DNA of 34,042 nucleotides from an uncultured Acidobacteriia bacterium (GCA_903825445.1 CAIKAS010000228.1:1-34042); one strand, 5' to 3'; shown: positions 14,444 to 22,278, counted from the stretch's first letter. The notes: generated from the letters alone by a model not told the origin. A program made the numbers and translations.

Positions 14444-16405
14444 ATGAAACGCACCGCGTCCAATATCATCGCCGTCCTCACGCTTGCCGCAACAGCCATC
14501 GCCCAGCCCCCCGGCGGCGGACCTCCCGGAGGCGGCGGAGCCAGCGGCGAAGGCATCTGGCGGCGCAACGCGTACTACGGTGAATTCCAGACGTTCGACG
14601 CCTGCCTCGGCCACCAGCCGGGCACCGGCCAGTATCACTATCACGTCACCCCCGTCTGCTTGCGCGCCGAACTGAACGACAACATCACTATCCTTCGCAA
14701 CTCCCGCACAGGTCCCGCCTACGCCGAGCAAACGTCAGGCTGGCGCCACTCCCCCATCCTGGGCTGGGCGCTCGACGGTTACCCCATCTACGGTCCCTAC
14801 GGCTACTCCGTTCCCACTGACCCCACCAGTCCCGTCAAGCGCATTAAATCCAGTTTCCAGTTGCGCAGTATCACAACTCGCACTTCGCTCCCCACATGGT
14901 CGCTACCCAATCACACAGGCATTTCGCAAACGCTCAGCGCATCGCAGTACGGACCCGCCGTCAGCACTCAATATCCGCTCGGTCGTTATCTCGAAGATTT
15001 CGATTACATCGCTGGCTCGGGCGATCTCGATCAGTACAACGGCCGCTTTGCCGTCACCCCGGAATTTCCACAAGGCACCTACGCGTATTACACGACGCTC
15101 GATAGCAACGGCCTGCCTGCCTTCCCCTACATCCTCGCCGGCCAGTTTTACGGCACAGCCAGCGGCAGCTTCCCGACAAGCGTGACTGCATCGACAACAA
15201 GTTACTTCGCCAATGGCGCATACTCGGGGGCATCATCCGGAACCGCCGCGCCCCAGCTCACCTCCTGGGCGACGAAGTATTCCACGCAGAACGCCACCAT
15301 CGTCTCGCCGTTCGATCCCTCTGCCGGAGCCGTCACCACATGGCCGGGCAACAACGCGCTCGGTGTCAATACATCGGGATCGGTCACCACGCCGACGCCC
15401 GCTGAAACACAGAAGATCAGCTATTCGTCGTCGTCCGTCTTCGTTACCGCCAATGGACTCGCCGGATATTCCATGGGCCCGTGGTTCTCGCCCGACATGA
15501 CCGCGGGAGTCTTTTCCAACTTCCCATCCGGTTCCAGCACAACATTCCAGATTCCGAGCAGCCCGACAGGCGCATCAACGCTGACCTCCACCAGCGGCGG
15601 CTCGCAGGGCATGTGGGTGAATGGTGTATCCGTCTTTAATTTCATTGACGGCGCATCGTACTCCGCCTCCGCCGGAAAGGACGAAGGTGGCGGCCTTGCA
15701 CCCTCGTTGCTGGCCGCCATATCGTCCTCAGCTTCATTTGAACAAGGTCCCGTGGCACCCGGGTCTTACGTCACAGCCACACCGCTGTTTTTTACAGCCT
15801 TCGGCAGCACGACAGCCACGGCTCCCACACCGACGTGGCCCACCACTCTCGGCGGTGTCACCATCTCAGTCACCGATTCCGCCGGCACCACCAGCGCCGC
15901 GCAAATCGATTACGTTTCCCCGACGCAGATCAATTTCCGCATGCCGAGCAGTCTCGCGTCGGGTGCCGGGACCGTGTCGATTTCCGCCGGAGGTAACACG
16001 ATTCCCTCGCACATCAACATCCAGCCCGTCTATCCGAATCTCTTCATGCTGAATGGAAACGCGCTCGCAGCCGCGGGCGTCATCCGCGTGCATAACGGGG
16101 TCACGACCAGCGAACAGCCTTACCAGATAATCAACGGCGCCTTCGTGGCCAGCCCCATTGCTCTGAACGGCGATCAGGTCTATCTCGTGCTGTACGGCAG
16201 TGGCCTGGGTTCCGCTACTTCTGCGACAGCCACAATCGGCGGCGTCAGCGCCACGGTCGCATACTCCGGACCCCAATCGACCTACCCAGGGCTCGACCAG
16301 TACAACGTGCTCATCCCCTCATCGCTCGCGGGCAGGGGAAGCGTGAACGTAATCGTAACGGCTGCGGGCAAGCCCTCCAACGCCGTCAACGTCACTATTC
16401 AATAG
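14444..16405 (+). CDS. Secreted YHYH-domain protein with Solibacter-type C-terminal domain (TIGR03437-like)
   Basis: The product is 653 aa with a signal peptide ending near residue 20 (ATAIAQ), followed by a Pro/Gly-rich stretch. The YHYH domain has QYHYHVTPVC (YHYH at residues 64-67) and ILGWALDGYPIYGPYGY. A Ser/Thr-rich middle of about 200 residues has low complexity. The last 220 residues (from about ISSSASFEQGPVAPGSYVT) alternate Ig-like strands with QIDYVSPTQINFRMPS, VYLVLYGSGLG and LDQYNVLIPSSL, the pattern I recall for TIGR03437, found mainly in Solibacter and relatives. Function is unknown; it is probably an exported or cell-surface protein. It converges on the DUF1080 gene with only 12 bp between. 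Confidence 0.85.
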   Translation: MKRTASNIIAVLTLAATAIAQPPGGGPPGGGGASGEGIWRRNAYYGEFQTFDACLGHQPGTGQYHYHVTPVCLRAELNDNITILRNSRTGPAYAEQTSGWRHSPILGWALDGYPIYGPYGYSVPTDPTSPVKRIKSSFQLRSITTRTSLPTWSLPNHTGISQTLSASQYGPAVSTQYPLGRYLEDFDYIAGSGDLDQYNGRFAVTPEFPQGTYAYYTTLDSNGLPAFPYILAGQFYGTASGSFPTSVTASTTSYFANGAYSGASSGTAAPQLTSWATKYSTQNATIVSPFDPSAGAVTTWPGNNALGVNTSGSVTTPTPAETQKISYSSSSVFVTANGLAGYSMGPWFSPDMTAGVFSNFPSGSSTTFQIPSSPTGASTLTSTSGGSQGMWVNGVSVFNFIDGASYSASAGKDEGGGLAPSLLAAISSSASFEQGPVAPGSYVTATPLFFTAFGSTTATAPTPTWPTTLGGVTISVTDSAGTTSAAQIDYVSPTQINFRMPSSLASGAGTVSISAGGNTIPSHINIQPVYPNLFMLNGNALAAAGVIRVHNGVTTSEQPYQIINGAFVASPIALNGDQVYLVLYGSGLGSATSATATIGGVSATVAYSGPQSTYPGLDQYNVLIPSSLAGRGSVNVIVTAAGKPSNAVNVTIQ

Positions 16406-16417
16406 CGCAAAATCAGG

Positions 16418-17251
16418 TTACGGAAGTTCGCGAATCCAAATATTGCGGAAGCTGTCCGGTGCACTGGGGTCACCGTGCGCCTGCAGTTTGATCGGCGCAC
16501 GATCGTAGGCCTTGTAGACCGGCTTGCCAATATACAGCGTTTCGCCCTTCAACTCGTAGTGGTTCTGCACCAGCACGCCGTTGAAGAGGACCGTCGCGTA
16601 TGCGGGAGTCTTCAGCGAGCCATCGGCGTTAAATGTGGGCGCGGTCCACACCACATCGTAGGTTTGCCACTCGCCTGGCTTGCGGTTTGGATTCGCCAGC
16701 GGAATCGCCTGCTTGTACAGGCTACCGGCCTGGCCGTTCACATAGGTCTTGTTGTTGTACGAATCGAGGATCTGTAACTCGTAACCGGCATCGCCGCCAC
16801 CAGTGGATGCAAGAAACACGCCGCTGTTCCCGCGCGCCTGATCGGTGCCCGTGATGTTTTCCGGAATCTTCCACTCAACGTGCAGTTGGTAATTCTTAAA
16901 CGTGCGCTTCGTCTCGATGTTACCCACGCCTCGCGCCTTAACCACCGTCATCACGCCGTCCGCCAGGAGCCATTTGCATGGCGACTTATCGTTGTTCTGC
17001 ACCCACTCGTCCATGTTCTTGCCGTCGAACAGAATGATGGCGTCTGATGGCGGCGCACCGGCAGTCGCGCCGGGGGTCACCACTTTGGGTTCGGGCGACC
17101 AGACTTCCGTGTCCTGCGGCTTTGGCGCACCGGAAGCTCCGGGGGCCCCCTGTCTCCCTGCACCCTGCGGAGCGGCTGGCGTTTGTGCAAATAGAGAAGT
17201 CGCGGCAAACAGAGCCGCAACGGCAAGAGAGTATTTCACGGAGGTTTTCAT
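16418..17251 (-). CDS. Secreted DUF1080 protein (3-keto-disaccharide hydrolase-like)
   Basis: I choose ATG 17251 rather than the TTG at 17272, because it gives a clean signal peptide (MKTSVKYSLAVAALFAATS, cut after FAQ) and 277 aa. After a Pro/Gly-rich linker, the concanavalin-like DUF1080 fold shows ILFDGKNMDEW, ADGVMTVVKARGVGNIETK, YQLHVEWKIP, GNSGVFL, YELQILDS and the closing FRNIWIRELP. The domain is now linked to glucoside 3-keto-hydrolase activity and is abundant in Planctomycetes and Acidobacteria, usually in the periplasm. The natural substrate here is unknown. Confidence 0.88.
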   Translation of the reverse strand: MKTSVKYSLAVAALFAATSLFAQTPAAPQGAGRQGAPGASGAPKPQDTEVWSPEPKVVTPGATAGAPPSDAIILFDGKNMDEWVQNNDKSPCKWLLADGVMTVVKARGVGNIETKRTFKNYQLHVEWKIPENITGTDQARGNSGVFLASTGGGDAGYELQILDSYNNKTYVNGQAGSLYKQAIPLANPNRKPGEWQTYDVVWTAPTFNADGSLKTPAYATVLFNGVLVQNHYELKGETLYIGKPVYKAYDRAPIKLQAHGDPSAPDSFRNIWIRELP

Positions 17252-17290
17252 AGATTGGTTCCCGATTCTCAAATCAGTTTACACCCGGTC

Positions 17291-17755
17291 TCAAACTGCG
17301 AAAGTGAAGACTTCAGGACTGGCCACCCGACGATAGTCATCGATACCCATGATGATGGAATCCGTCAGCGCGGCGGCATTGAACGCAACCCTGTCGTTTT
17401 CCAACACCGAAGGATCCACATAAAGCGGGAACGGCAAAATGGGCGGACCAAAGGGCGGCACGGATCCAGGAACCAGCCCAGTCAACTCCATTAACTCTTC
17501 CGGCGAGGCAAACCTGGTCTTCTTCGCACTAAAGTGCGCGCGGATCGCGGAGGAATCCAGTTTTCGGTCGGCGCTCAGCACGAAGAGCCTGAACTCCGCG
17601 TCCACCTTGATCAGCAGGGCCTTGCCCCCCACGCGCAATTCTTCCCCGCGCGCCTTCGCCGATTCTTCCGACGTTCGGGTCGGCTCGTGGGATACTTCCC
17701 GGAACTGGACTCCCTCTGCCCGGAGCCAGTCGCGGATCTTGTCTGTTTTCAACAT
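17291..17755 (-). CDS. YbaK/EbsC-family aminoacyl-tRNA deacylase
   Basis: The product is 154 aa, one YbaK/ProX domain. Landmarks are the early FREVSHEPTRTSEESAKARG, the strand VGGKALLIKVD with the key Lys, the middle FASPEELMELTGLVPGSVPP with the conserved GxxPG-like turn, and the late VYVDPSVLE-like segment. Members hydrolyse mischarged tRNAs in trans, such as Cys-tRNA(Pro) or Ala-tRNA(Pro); the exact specificity cannot be read here. Its ATG is 122 bp from the divergent small-protein gene at 17878. Confidence 0.88.
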   Translation of the reverse strand: MLKTDKIRDWLRAEGVQFREVSHEPTRTSEESAKARGEELRVGGKALLIKVDAEFRLFVLSADRKLDSSAIRAHFSAKKTRFASPEELMELTGLVPGSVPPFGPPILPFPLYVDPSVLENDRVAFNAAALTDSIIMGIDDYRRVASPEVFTFAV

Positions 17756-17817
17756 GCTTGGTCCATGCTAGTATAGATGTATAGCTTTGCGTGCACAATT
17801 CGATACTTCGCGCCCAG

Positions 17818-17853
17818 GCTTTAGCTTTTTCATCAGCTTTAGGTTTTTCATCA
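17818..17853. repeat. Tandem 18-bp direct repeat
   Basis: GCTTTAGCTTTTTCATCA (17818-17835) is followed directly by GCTTTAGGTTTTTCATCA (17836-17853), differing at one base. It lies just before the AAAGGAG preceding the gene at 17878. On the minus strand it would read as Lys/Ala/Asp-rich codons (DEKPKADEKAKA), resembling the basic tails of neighbouring proteins, so it may be a fossil coding repeat. Confidence 0.8.
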
Positions 17854-17877
17854 TCAAAGGAGTGATCCCTCAACAAT

Positions 17878-18180
17878 ATGGCCAGTTATAACCAGGGCGC
17901 CCAGGTCGAGCACCTTACGTTCGGATTGGGTACCGTGCTCTCGCACACCGAGGAGCGCATCGTCATTAAATTTGACGACCACGGCGAAAAGAAGTTCGTC
18001 ACGGCGATGGTGATCACGAACCTGAAGAAGAGCGATCGCCAGCCGCCTGCTGAAAAACGCGCCCGCGCCCGTAAGGCAAAGGTTGCGCCAGAAGCCGCTT
18101 CCGATGCACCCGCCGCCGAAGGCGACGCAGCCGCCCCCGTGAAGGCTAAGAAAGCCAAGTCCGCAAAAGCCAAGGCCTGA
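17878..18180 (+). CDS. Small protein with UvrD/PcrA-type tudor-like domain and Lys/Ala-rich tail
   Basis: The product is 100 aa. Residues about 4-50 (GAQVEHLTFGLGTVLS, then IVIKFDDHGEKKFV) match the small beta-barrel at the C-terminus of UvrD/PcrA helicases, which contacts RNA polymerase, and also resemble CarD-type tudor folds. From about residue 55 the chain is a flexible tail of Lys, Ala and Pro (KAKKAKSAKAKA at the end), like bacterial histone-H1-type tails. AAAGGAG lies 15 nt before the ATG, longer than usual. It probably binds nucleic acid or the transcription machinery, but no function is assigned. It precedes the cold-shock-domain gene by 45 nt on the same strand and may be cotranscribed. 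Confidence 0.75.
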   Translation: MASYNQGAQVEHLTFGLGTVLSHTEERIVIKFDDHGEKKFVTAMVITNLKKSDRQPPAEKRARARKAKVAPEAASDAPAAEGDAAAPVKAKKAKSAKAKA

Positions 18181-18225
18181 TTCTTCCAGCCTGACAGTTA
18201 CAGCAGCCAAAAGGACTCACCGACT

Positions 18226-18672
18226 TTGAACGCCAGACAGCGACGCCTCTTTGAGGAATCACAGAAGAAGAACCCCAATCTGAAAATGCCTTCTGAGGCG
18301 AGCGAGCCTGCGGGCGAACTCACCGACGAGGATATGGCGTTGCTGAAGCAGGGAGTCGGCGACAAGTCCGGTCGTCCCCACAGCGCCACTGCGTCTGGCG
18401 GAGCCGAGGGAGCGGAAGAAGGCGTCCCCGATCCGCAGACCGGCGCCATCATGACTTACTTCGGCGAGAAGGGCTTCGGCTTCCTTCGACCCGATTCTGG
18501 CGGCAAGGATATTTTCTTCCACGTATCGCGATTGCAGGATGGCGATGCCACGGAATTGCTGCCAGGCAAGCGAATCTCCTACGATCTCGGAATGGATCGC
18601 AACGGCAAGATCGCTGCCAGCAGCATTCGCTTCCTGCCCACTGAAGAAGCCCCGAAAACTCCGGAAGCCTGA
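18226..18672 (+). CDS. Cold-shock-domain protein with long N-terminal extension
   Basis: The TTG at 18226 is preceded by AAGGAC and gives 148 aa. Residues about 75-140 are a cold-shock domain with RNP1-like KGFGFLRP and RNP2-like DIFFHVSRL, so single-stranded RNA or DNA binding is expected. The first 70 residues are polar, low in order and not part of the fold; they begin RQRRLFEESQKKNPN. Typical CspA proteins are about 70 aa, so the extension doubles the length. It lies next to the tudor-like basic protein, and both look like small nucleic-acid-binding factors. Confidence 0.88.
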   Translation: MNARQRRLFEESQKKNPNLKMPSEASEPAGELTDEDMALLKQGVGDKSGRPHSATASGGAEGAEEGVPDPQTGAIMTYFGEKGFGFLRPDSGGKDIFFHVSRLQDGDATELLPGKRISYDLGMDRNGKIAASSIRFLPTEEAPKTPEA

Positions 18673-18967
18673 TCGTTTTCCGGTTGATGAATTTGGAGCG
18701 CACCACTCAGCCGTGCCAGCCCGTTTTTTGACCCCCTTTTGTAAAGGGTGGGAATCAACCGGACGCCATTAGGGGCCATCCATCGGCTATTCACCGACAG
18801 GGGCCAGCGCACAGACGCCCATAGGCCAATCCCCTCATTCTTGAGTGTTGGATCAAAAATGATGGGCCATCACCTGCCTCGCAGGAACGCTCCAAATGAG
18901 ATGGTAGCGCAATCACGCGATTTATGTCGGGCGTAAGAATCGCCACCGCACTGCGAAAATAGAAATC
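18673..18967. other. Intergenic region between cold-shock and IMPase-like genes
   Basis: No gene is supported in these 295 bp. A small hairpin (CCCTTT/AAAGGG, 18734-18748) follows a T-run at 18724-18729 and so would not be a + strand terminator. The segment GGGGCCA occurs twice (about 18772-18799). A weak extended -10, TG-C-GAAAAT (18952-18960), ends 7 nt before the GTG at 18968. Confidence 0.4.
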
Positions 18968-19843
18968 GTGCCGGATCTCAATCAAATCGCCGACGTCCTG
19001 ATTTCCGCCGTCCTCGCCGGAGGGCGTGAAATTCTGGCGGCACGTCTCGCCGGCACTGTGGAAGCCCGTTACAAAGACGCGAAAGAAGTCGTCACCACGG
19101 CGGATCAGAATTCCGACGCCGCCATTCTCGCCGTCTTTCAGGCGCGCTTTCCGGCGATCGATCCGGAGATCTCCTTCCACCTGGAAGAATCAGGCATCAC
19201 AGGCACGCCAGGCGCGAAAATCGCAGGCGCCGATCCGCTCGATGGCACCAACCACTTTGCCACCAACGGCACGTCTTACTCCGTGATGGCGCACTATGTG
19301 GAAGACGGCATCCCCCTGGTCGGAGTCGTCTTTCAGCCTGAAGTGTTCCTGCCGCTGGCGGAGACTACCAGTTGCGTCGGCCGCCTCGTCTTCGCCACTA
19401 CCGGCGGCGGAGCATTCGTCCAGCGGAGTGAATTCACTGGTGAAGGTTTCGCCCTCCGCAAAGCGCGCCGCGTCGTCCGCAGGGAACCGCCGCAAACGCG
19501 CGCCTATGTCGCCTGTGTGCCGTTCGGCAGCAAGATGTCGGATGCCGAGCGCGAGCGGGCTGCCCGCGTCCATGCGAGCGGCATCATCGCCTCAACAACG
19601 GGTGTCGGCGGCGCGGGGGGCAACGTGATGCTTTCCATCTTCGGCGGTCAGGACGTTTACGCCAACTTCGGCGCGGGTGAGGATCTCGACCTGATTCCGC
19701 CGCAGGTGATCGCGCACGAAGCGGGGCTGACGGTTTGGGATCTCAATCGCAAGCTGCCCGTCTGGAAGGTGCGCAAGCAGCCTTTCATCGTCGCCCCCGA
19801 CGCCGTCATTGCAGAGCGGTTCTTGCAGGCTGCCGGGCTGTGA
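18968..19843 (+). CDS. Inositol monophosphatase-family phosphatase
   Basis: The product is 291 aa from a GTG start without a clear Shine-Dalgarno. The Li+-sensitive phosphatase fold is shown by VVTTADQNSDAAIL, the Glu pair in HLEESG, and the metal-binding signature GADPLDGTNHFATNG (DPXDGT). The second family motif, WDXAAG, is replaced by EDLDLIPPQVIAHEAG, where an Asp is kept but the Trp is not. Substrates of relatives include inositol phosphates, 3'-phosphoadenosine 5'-phosphate, NADP and fructose-1,6-bisphosphate; I cannot choose. Downstream are rpiB and a DJ-1 gene on the same strand, but rpiB has its own promoter-like element. Confidence 0.85.
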   Translation: MPDLNQIADVLISAVLAGGREILAARLAGTVEARYKDAKEVVTTADQNSDAAILAVFQARFPAIDPEISFHLEESGITGTPGAKIAGADPLDGTNHFATNGTSYSVMAHYVEDGIPLVGVVFQPEVFLPLAETTSCVGRLVFATTGGGAFVQRSEFTGEGFALRKARRVVRREPPQTRAYVACVPFGSKMSDAERERAARVHASGIIASTTGVGGAGGNVMLSIFGGQDVYANFGAGEDLDLIPPQVIAHEAGLTVWDLNRKLPVWKVRKQPFIVAPDAVIAERFLQAAGL

Positions 19844-19854
19844 ATGCTCTCCAC

Positions 19855-19863
19855 TGTTAAAAT
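19855..19863 (+). promoter_or_regulatory. Extended -10 element before rpiB
   Basis: TG-T-TAAAAT (TG at 19855-19856, hexamer 19858-19863) ends 9 nt before the rpiB ATG. An extended -10 can work without a -35. The GAGG in the 9-nt gap may also serve as a short ribosome binding site. Confidence 0.5.
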
Positions 19864-19872
19864 GAGGCTCGG

Positions 19873-20325
19873 ATGAATATTGCAATTGCAGCGGATCACG
19901 CGGGTTTCCCGATTAAGGACCGCATGATCGGAATCGCCCGCGGTTTGGGCCATGAAGTGAAGGATCTGGGTACGTTTTCCACCGAGGCTGTGGACTACCC
20001 GGATATGGCCCGCCTGATCGCAGAAGAGCTGCAAAGCGGCCGGGCTGAGCGCGCAATTCTGATCTGCGGCAGCGGCATCGGCGCCTGCATTGCCGCCAAT
20101 AAGTTCCGCGGCGTGCGGGCCGGCACGTGCCACGATACTTTTTCCGCCCACCAGTCCGTCGAAGACGATGCCGCCAACGTGCTCTGCCTCGGTGCCCGCA
20201 TTATCGGCGAAGAATTGGCGGCGGAACTCGTGAAAACATTTCTCCATGCGAAGTTTTCAGGCGCGCCTCGCCACGCCCGCCGCATCGAGAAGATTCAGGA
20301 AATCGAGAACGAGCGTTTTCGCTAA
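19873..20325 (+). CDS. rpiB: Ribose-5-phosphate isomerase B
   Basis: The product is 150 aa, the usual length. It interconverts ribose-5-phosphate and ribulose-5-phosphate in the pentose phosphate pathway. It has IAADHAGFPIK at the N-terminus, the active-site loop ICGSGIG (Cys65), NKFRGVRAGTCHDTFSAHQS with the catalytic-region His residues, and NVLCLGARIIG. LacA/LacB are homologous, but the single gene and motif set favour RpiB. A DJ-1/PfpI gene begins 12 bp after its stop. Confidence 0.95.
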   Translation: MNIAIAADHAGFPIKDRMIGIARGLGHEVKDLGTFSTEAVDYPDMARLIAEELQSGRAERAILICGSGIGACIAANKFRGVRAGTCHDTFSAHQSVEDDAANVLCLGARIIGEELAAELVKTFLHAKFSGAPRHARRIEKIQEIENERFR

Positions 20326-20337
20326 ACTGAAAGCAAC

Positions 20338-20871
20338 ATGACACTCCACAACAGCCGTATCGCCATTCTCGTCGACCAGCAGTACCAGGAAATGGAAATC
20401 TGGTATCCGCTCTACCGCCTTCGTGAAGCCGGCGCAAAAGTGGTCACGGTGGGCGCGACAGCGGGCGCGGTTTACCCCAGCAAAGTTGGTTACCCCTGCA
20501 AGGCCGATGTGAGTTGGGATGAAGTCCATGCCAACGACTTCGACGGCGTCATCGCCCCCGGCGGCTTCGCCCCGGATTTCATCCGTCGCCACGTGAGCGC
20601 CATCAATTTCGTTCGTGACTTCAACACGCAGGGCAAACTCGTCGCCGCCATTTGCCATGGCCCGTGGGTGCTCTGCTCAGCCAACGTTCTCCGCGGCAAG
20701 CGCGCCACTTCTTTCTTCGCCATTAAAGACGACGTGGTGAATGCAGGCGCAATCTGGGAGGATTCAGAAGTTGTGCGCGATGGCAACCTGGTTACCTCTC
20801 GTAAACCCGACGATCTGCCTGCGTTTTGCCTCGCCTGCATAGACGTACTGACCGGGCAAAAGGCAAACTAG
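20338..20871 (+). CDS. DJ-1/PfpI family protein
   Basis: The product is 177 aa. The fold is class I glutamine amidotransferase-like: RIAILVDQQYQEMEIWYPLY with an early Glu, GVIAPGGFAPD, and the nucleophile elbow AAICHGPW with the conserved Cys-His pair, followed by GKRATSF and a late VTSRKPDDLPAFC. PfpI-type members have been described as proteases, chaperones or deglycases acting on glyoxal adducts; the true role here is unresolved. It is 12 bp downstream of rpiB, so cotranscription is likely. A TAAACT box overlapping the rpiB stop could give a separate start. Confidence 0.9.
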   Translation: MTLHNSRIAILVDQQYQEMEIWYPLYRLREAGAKVVTVGATAGAVYPSKVGYPCKADVSWDEVHANDFDGVIAPGGFAPDFIRRHVSAINFVRDFNTQGKLVAAICHGPWVLCSANVLRGKRATSFFAIKDDVVNAGAIWEDSEVVRDGNLVTSRKPDDLPAFCLACIDVLTGQKAN

Positions 20872-20904
20872 CGAACCGCGCGGGGAAAACGCAAAAGCAA
20901 AGAA

Positions 20905-20953
20905 TCCGGGGCGACCGTATTAAGAACACTGCCTATGAAATGGTCGCCCCGGA
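20905..20953. terminator. Long-stem hairpin between convergent genes
   Basis: TCCGGGGCGACC (20905-20916) pairs perfectly with GGTCGCCCCGGA (20942-20953) around a 25-nt loop. It sits in the 136-bp gap between the convergent DJ-1 and galK genes. Neither side has a good T-tract, so it may stop transcription weakly, protect 3' ends, or be a repeat-type element. Confidence 0.5.
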
Positions 20954-21007
20954 AGGAGCGTACTGACTATCCACTTAGTGGTGCGCCTTGTATTTTGTCT
21001 CAGAAAT

Positions 21008-22093
21008 TTATAGGATCTCGCCAGCCCCGGCTGCCGGTACGCATTCCACAATCTGAGGATTTTTGCCCCATGCGTCCTGGTAAATGTGGCGTATCGCGCC
21101 AATGAAAAACGCTGCGCCTTCTGCTGCAACAAGATTGACCGTACATCCCCCAAAGCCGCCCCCAGTCATGCGCGCCCCGTAGCAACCGGGTAAACTCTCC
21201 GCCGCCCCCACCAGAAAATCGATCTCGGCGCAGGAGATTTCATAATCGTCTCGCATGCTGGCATGCGATTCGGAAAACAGGCGACCCATCCGACCGCAAT
21301 CCCCCGTTCGCGCCGCCTCCACGAATGCTTCTACTCGCAGATTTTCCGTTACGATGTGCCTGGCGCGGCAGCGAACGACTTCCGGCATCAAAGTCATATT
21401 TACCTGTTCCGCCGTTGCCTCGCGCAGCGACTCCACCCCCATCGCCCGCGCCGCCTCCGCGCACTCCGCCACTCTGATGCGATACGCCGATTGCCCAAGC
21501 GAGTGCTTCACCATGGAGTTCACAGCCACAATCGCAATGCCCGCCGGCAACGGCACCGCTTCCGATTCCAGCGTCCGGCAATCGACCTTGGTCGCAGCTC
21601 CCTCGCGGCCAAACAGCGAAACATACTGATCCATAATTCCGCACGGCATTCCGACAAAACCGCTCTCCGCGCGCTGGCAGAGACGGGCGATTTCCAGTCC
21701 GTCCAGTGTCCTGCCTTGAAGCAATGCCAGCGCCGCCGCCACCTCCAGCGCCGCCGACGAACTCAGACCCGCGCCCTCCGGTACCGTGCTCTCAATTTTC
21801 AAATCGAGCGGCGCAATCTCAAACCCCAGAGCAGCAATCTCCCTTGCCACGCCGATGAAATAGTCGCTCCAGTGCGATTGCGGCGTGCACGACGCAATCT
21901 GCTCCAAACCCCAGTCGCGCGTCTCGTTGTGCGCCGTGGAATGCACGCGCAGCCGCCCGTCCGCCGACGGCGTGCTGTAAATGCGGGTTTCCAGTCCAAG
22001 CGCGATGGGCAGGACGAAGCCGAGGTTGTAATCGGTATGCTCGCCGATCAGATTGACGCGGCCTGGAGCCCGGAAAATCCGGGCGCCGCTCAT
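21008..22093 (-). CDS. galK: Galactokinase
   Basis: The product is 361 aa. It phosphorylates alpha-D-galactose to galactose-1-phosphate, entry to the Leloir pathway. GHMP-kinase motifs are complete: GRVNLIGEHTDY (residues 11-22, the galactokinase signature), the ATP loop VPEGAGLSSSAALEV (about 104-118) and GGGFGGCTVNLV (311-322). The ATG overlaps the stop of the 62-aa membrane-protein gene by 4 nt, so it is translationally coupled. With the symporter upstream it forms a galactose uptake and activation operon; no galT or galE is in the window. Confidence 0.95.
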   Translation of the reverse strand: MSGARIFRAPGRVNLIGEHTDYNLGFVLPIALGLETRIYSTPSADGRLRVHSTAHNETRDWGLEQIASCTPQSHWSDYFIGVAREIAALGFEIAPLDLKIESTVPEGAGLSSSAALEVAAALALLQGRTLDGLEIARLCQRAESGFVGMPCGIMDQYVSLFGREGAATKVDCRTLESEAVPLPAGIAIVAVNSMVKHSLGQSAYRIRVAECAEAARAMGVESLREATAEQVNMTLMPEVVRCRARHIVTENLRVEAFVEAARTGDCGRMGRLFSESHASMRDDYEISCAEIDFLVGAAESLPGCYGARMTGGGFGGCTVNLVAAEGAAFFIGAIRHIYQDAWGKNPQIVECVPAAGAGEIL

Positions 22094-22278
22094 GCTTTCT
22101 TGCTCCGACTGGCGAGGAGCAGCAGGATCAGGCCGAACGCCGTCATCGCAGCGCCCGCGTAAAGATTCACGTTCGCGGAGGTCATCGGCGCGCGCGAGGG
22201 GTCCACAACCCCATACACCATCAGCAAAACTCCCGTGATGGCGAAGAATATTCCGGAAGGCAGCCTTAAGTCGAGCAT
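22090..22278 (-). CDS. Small two-helix membrane protein of the galactose operon
   Basis: The product is 62 aa with two hydrophobic segments, about residues 8-25 (SGIFFAITGVLLMVYGVV) and 37-56 (NLYAGAAMTAFGLILLLLAS), and a basic end SRSKKA. I do not recognise the family. It starts 7 bp after the symporter stop and overlaps galK by 4 nt, so it is surely transcribed with both. Its size and position suggest a small partner of the symporter, but that is inference. Its AGGA ribosome binding site lies in the end of the upstream gene. Confidence 0.75.
   Translation of the reverse strand: MLDLRLPSGIFFAITGVLLMVYGVVDPSRAPMTSANVNLYAGAAMTAFGLILLLLASRSKKA

Noticed and set aside
17529..17876. 115-aa minus-strand frame beginning upstream of the YbaK gene
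   Set aside because: Only the repeat-encoded DEKPKADEKAKA part looks coding; the rest overlaps the YbaK gene out of frame.
21263..22162. 299-aa frame antisense to galK
   Set aside because: Arg/His-rich shadow of galactokinase with no domain.
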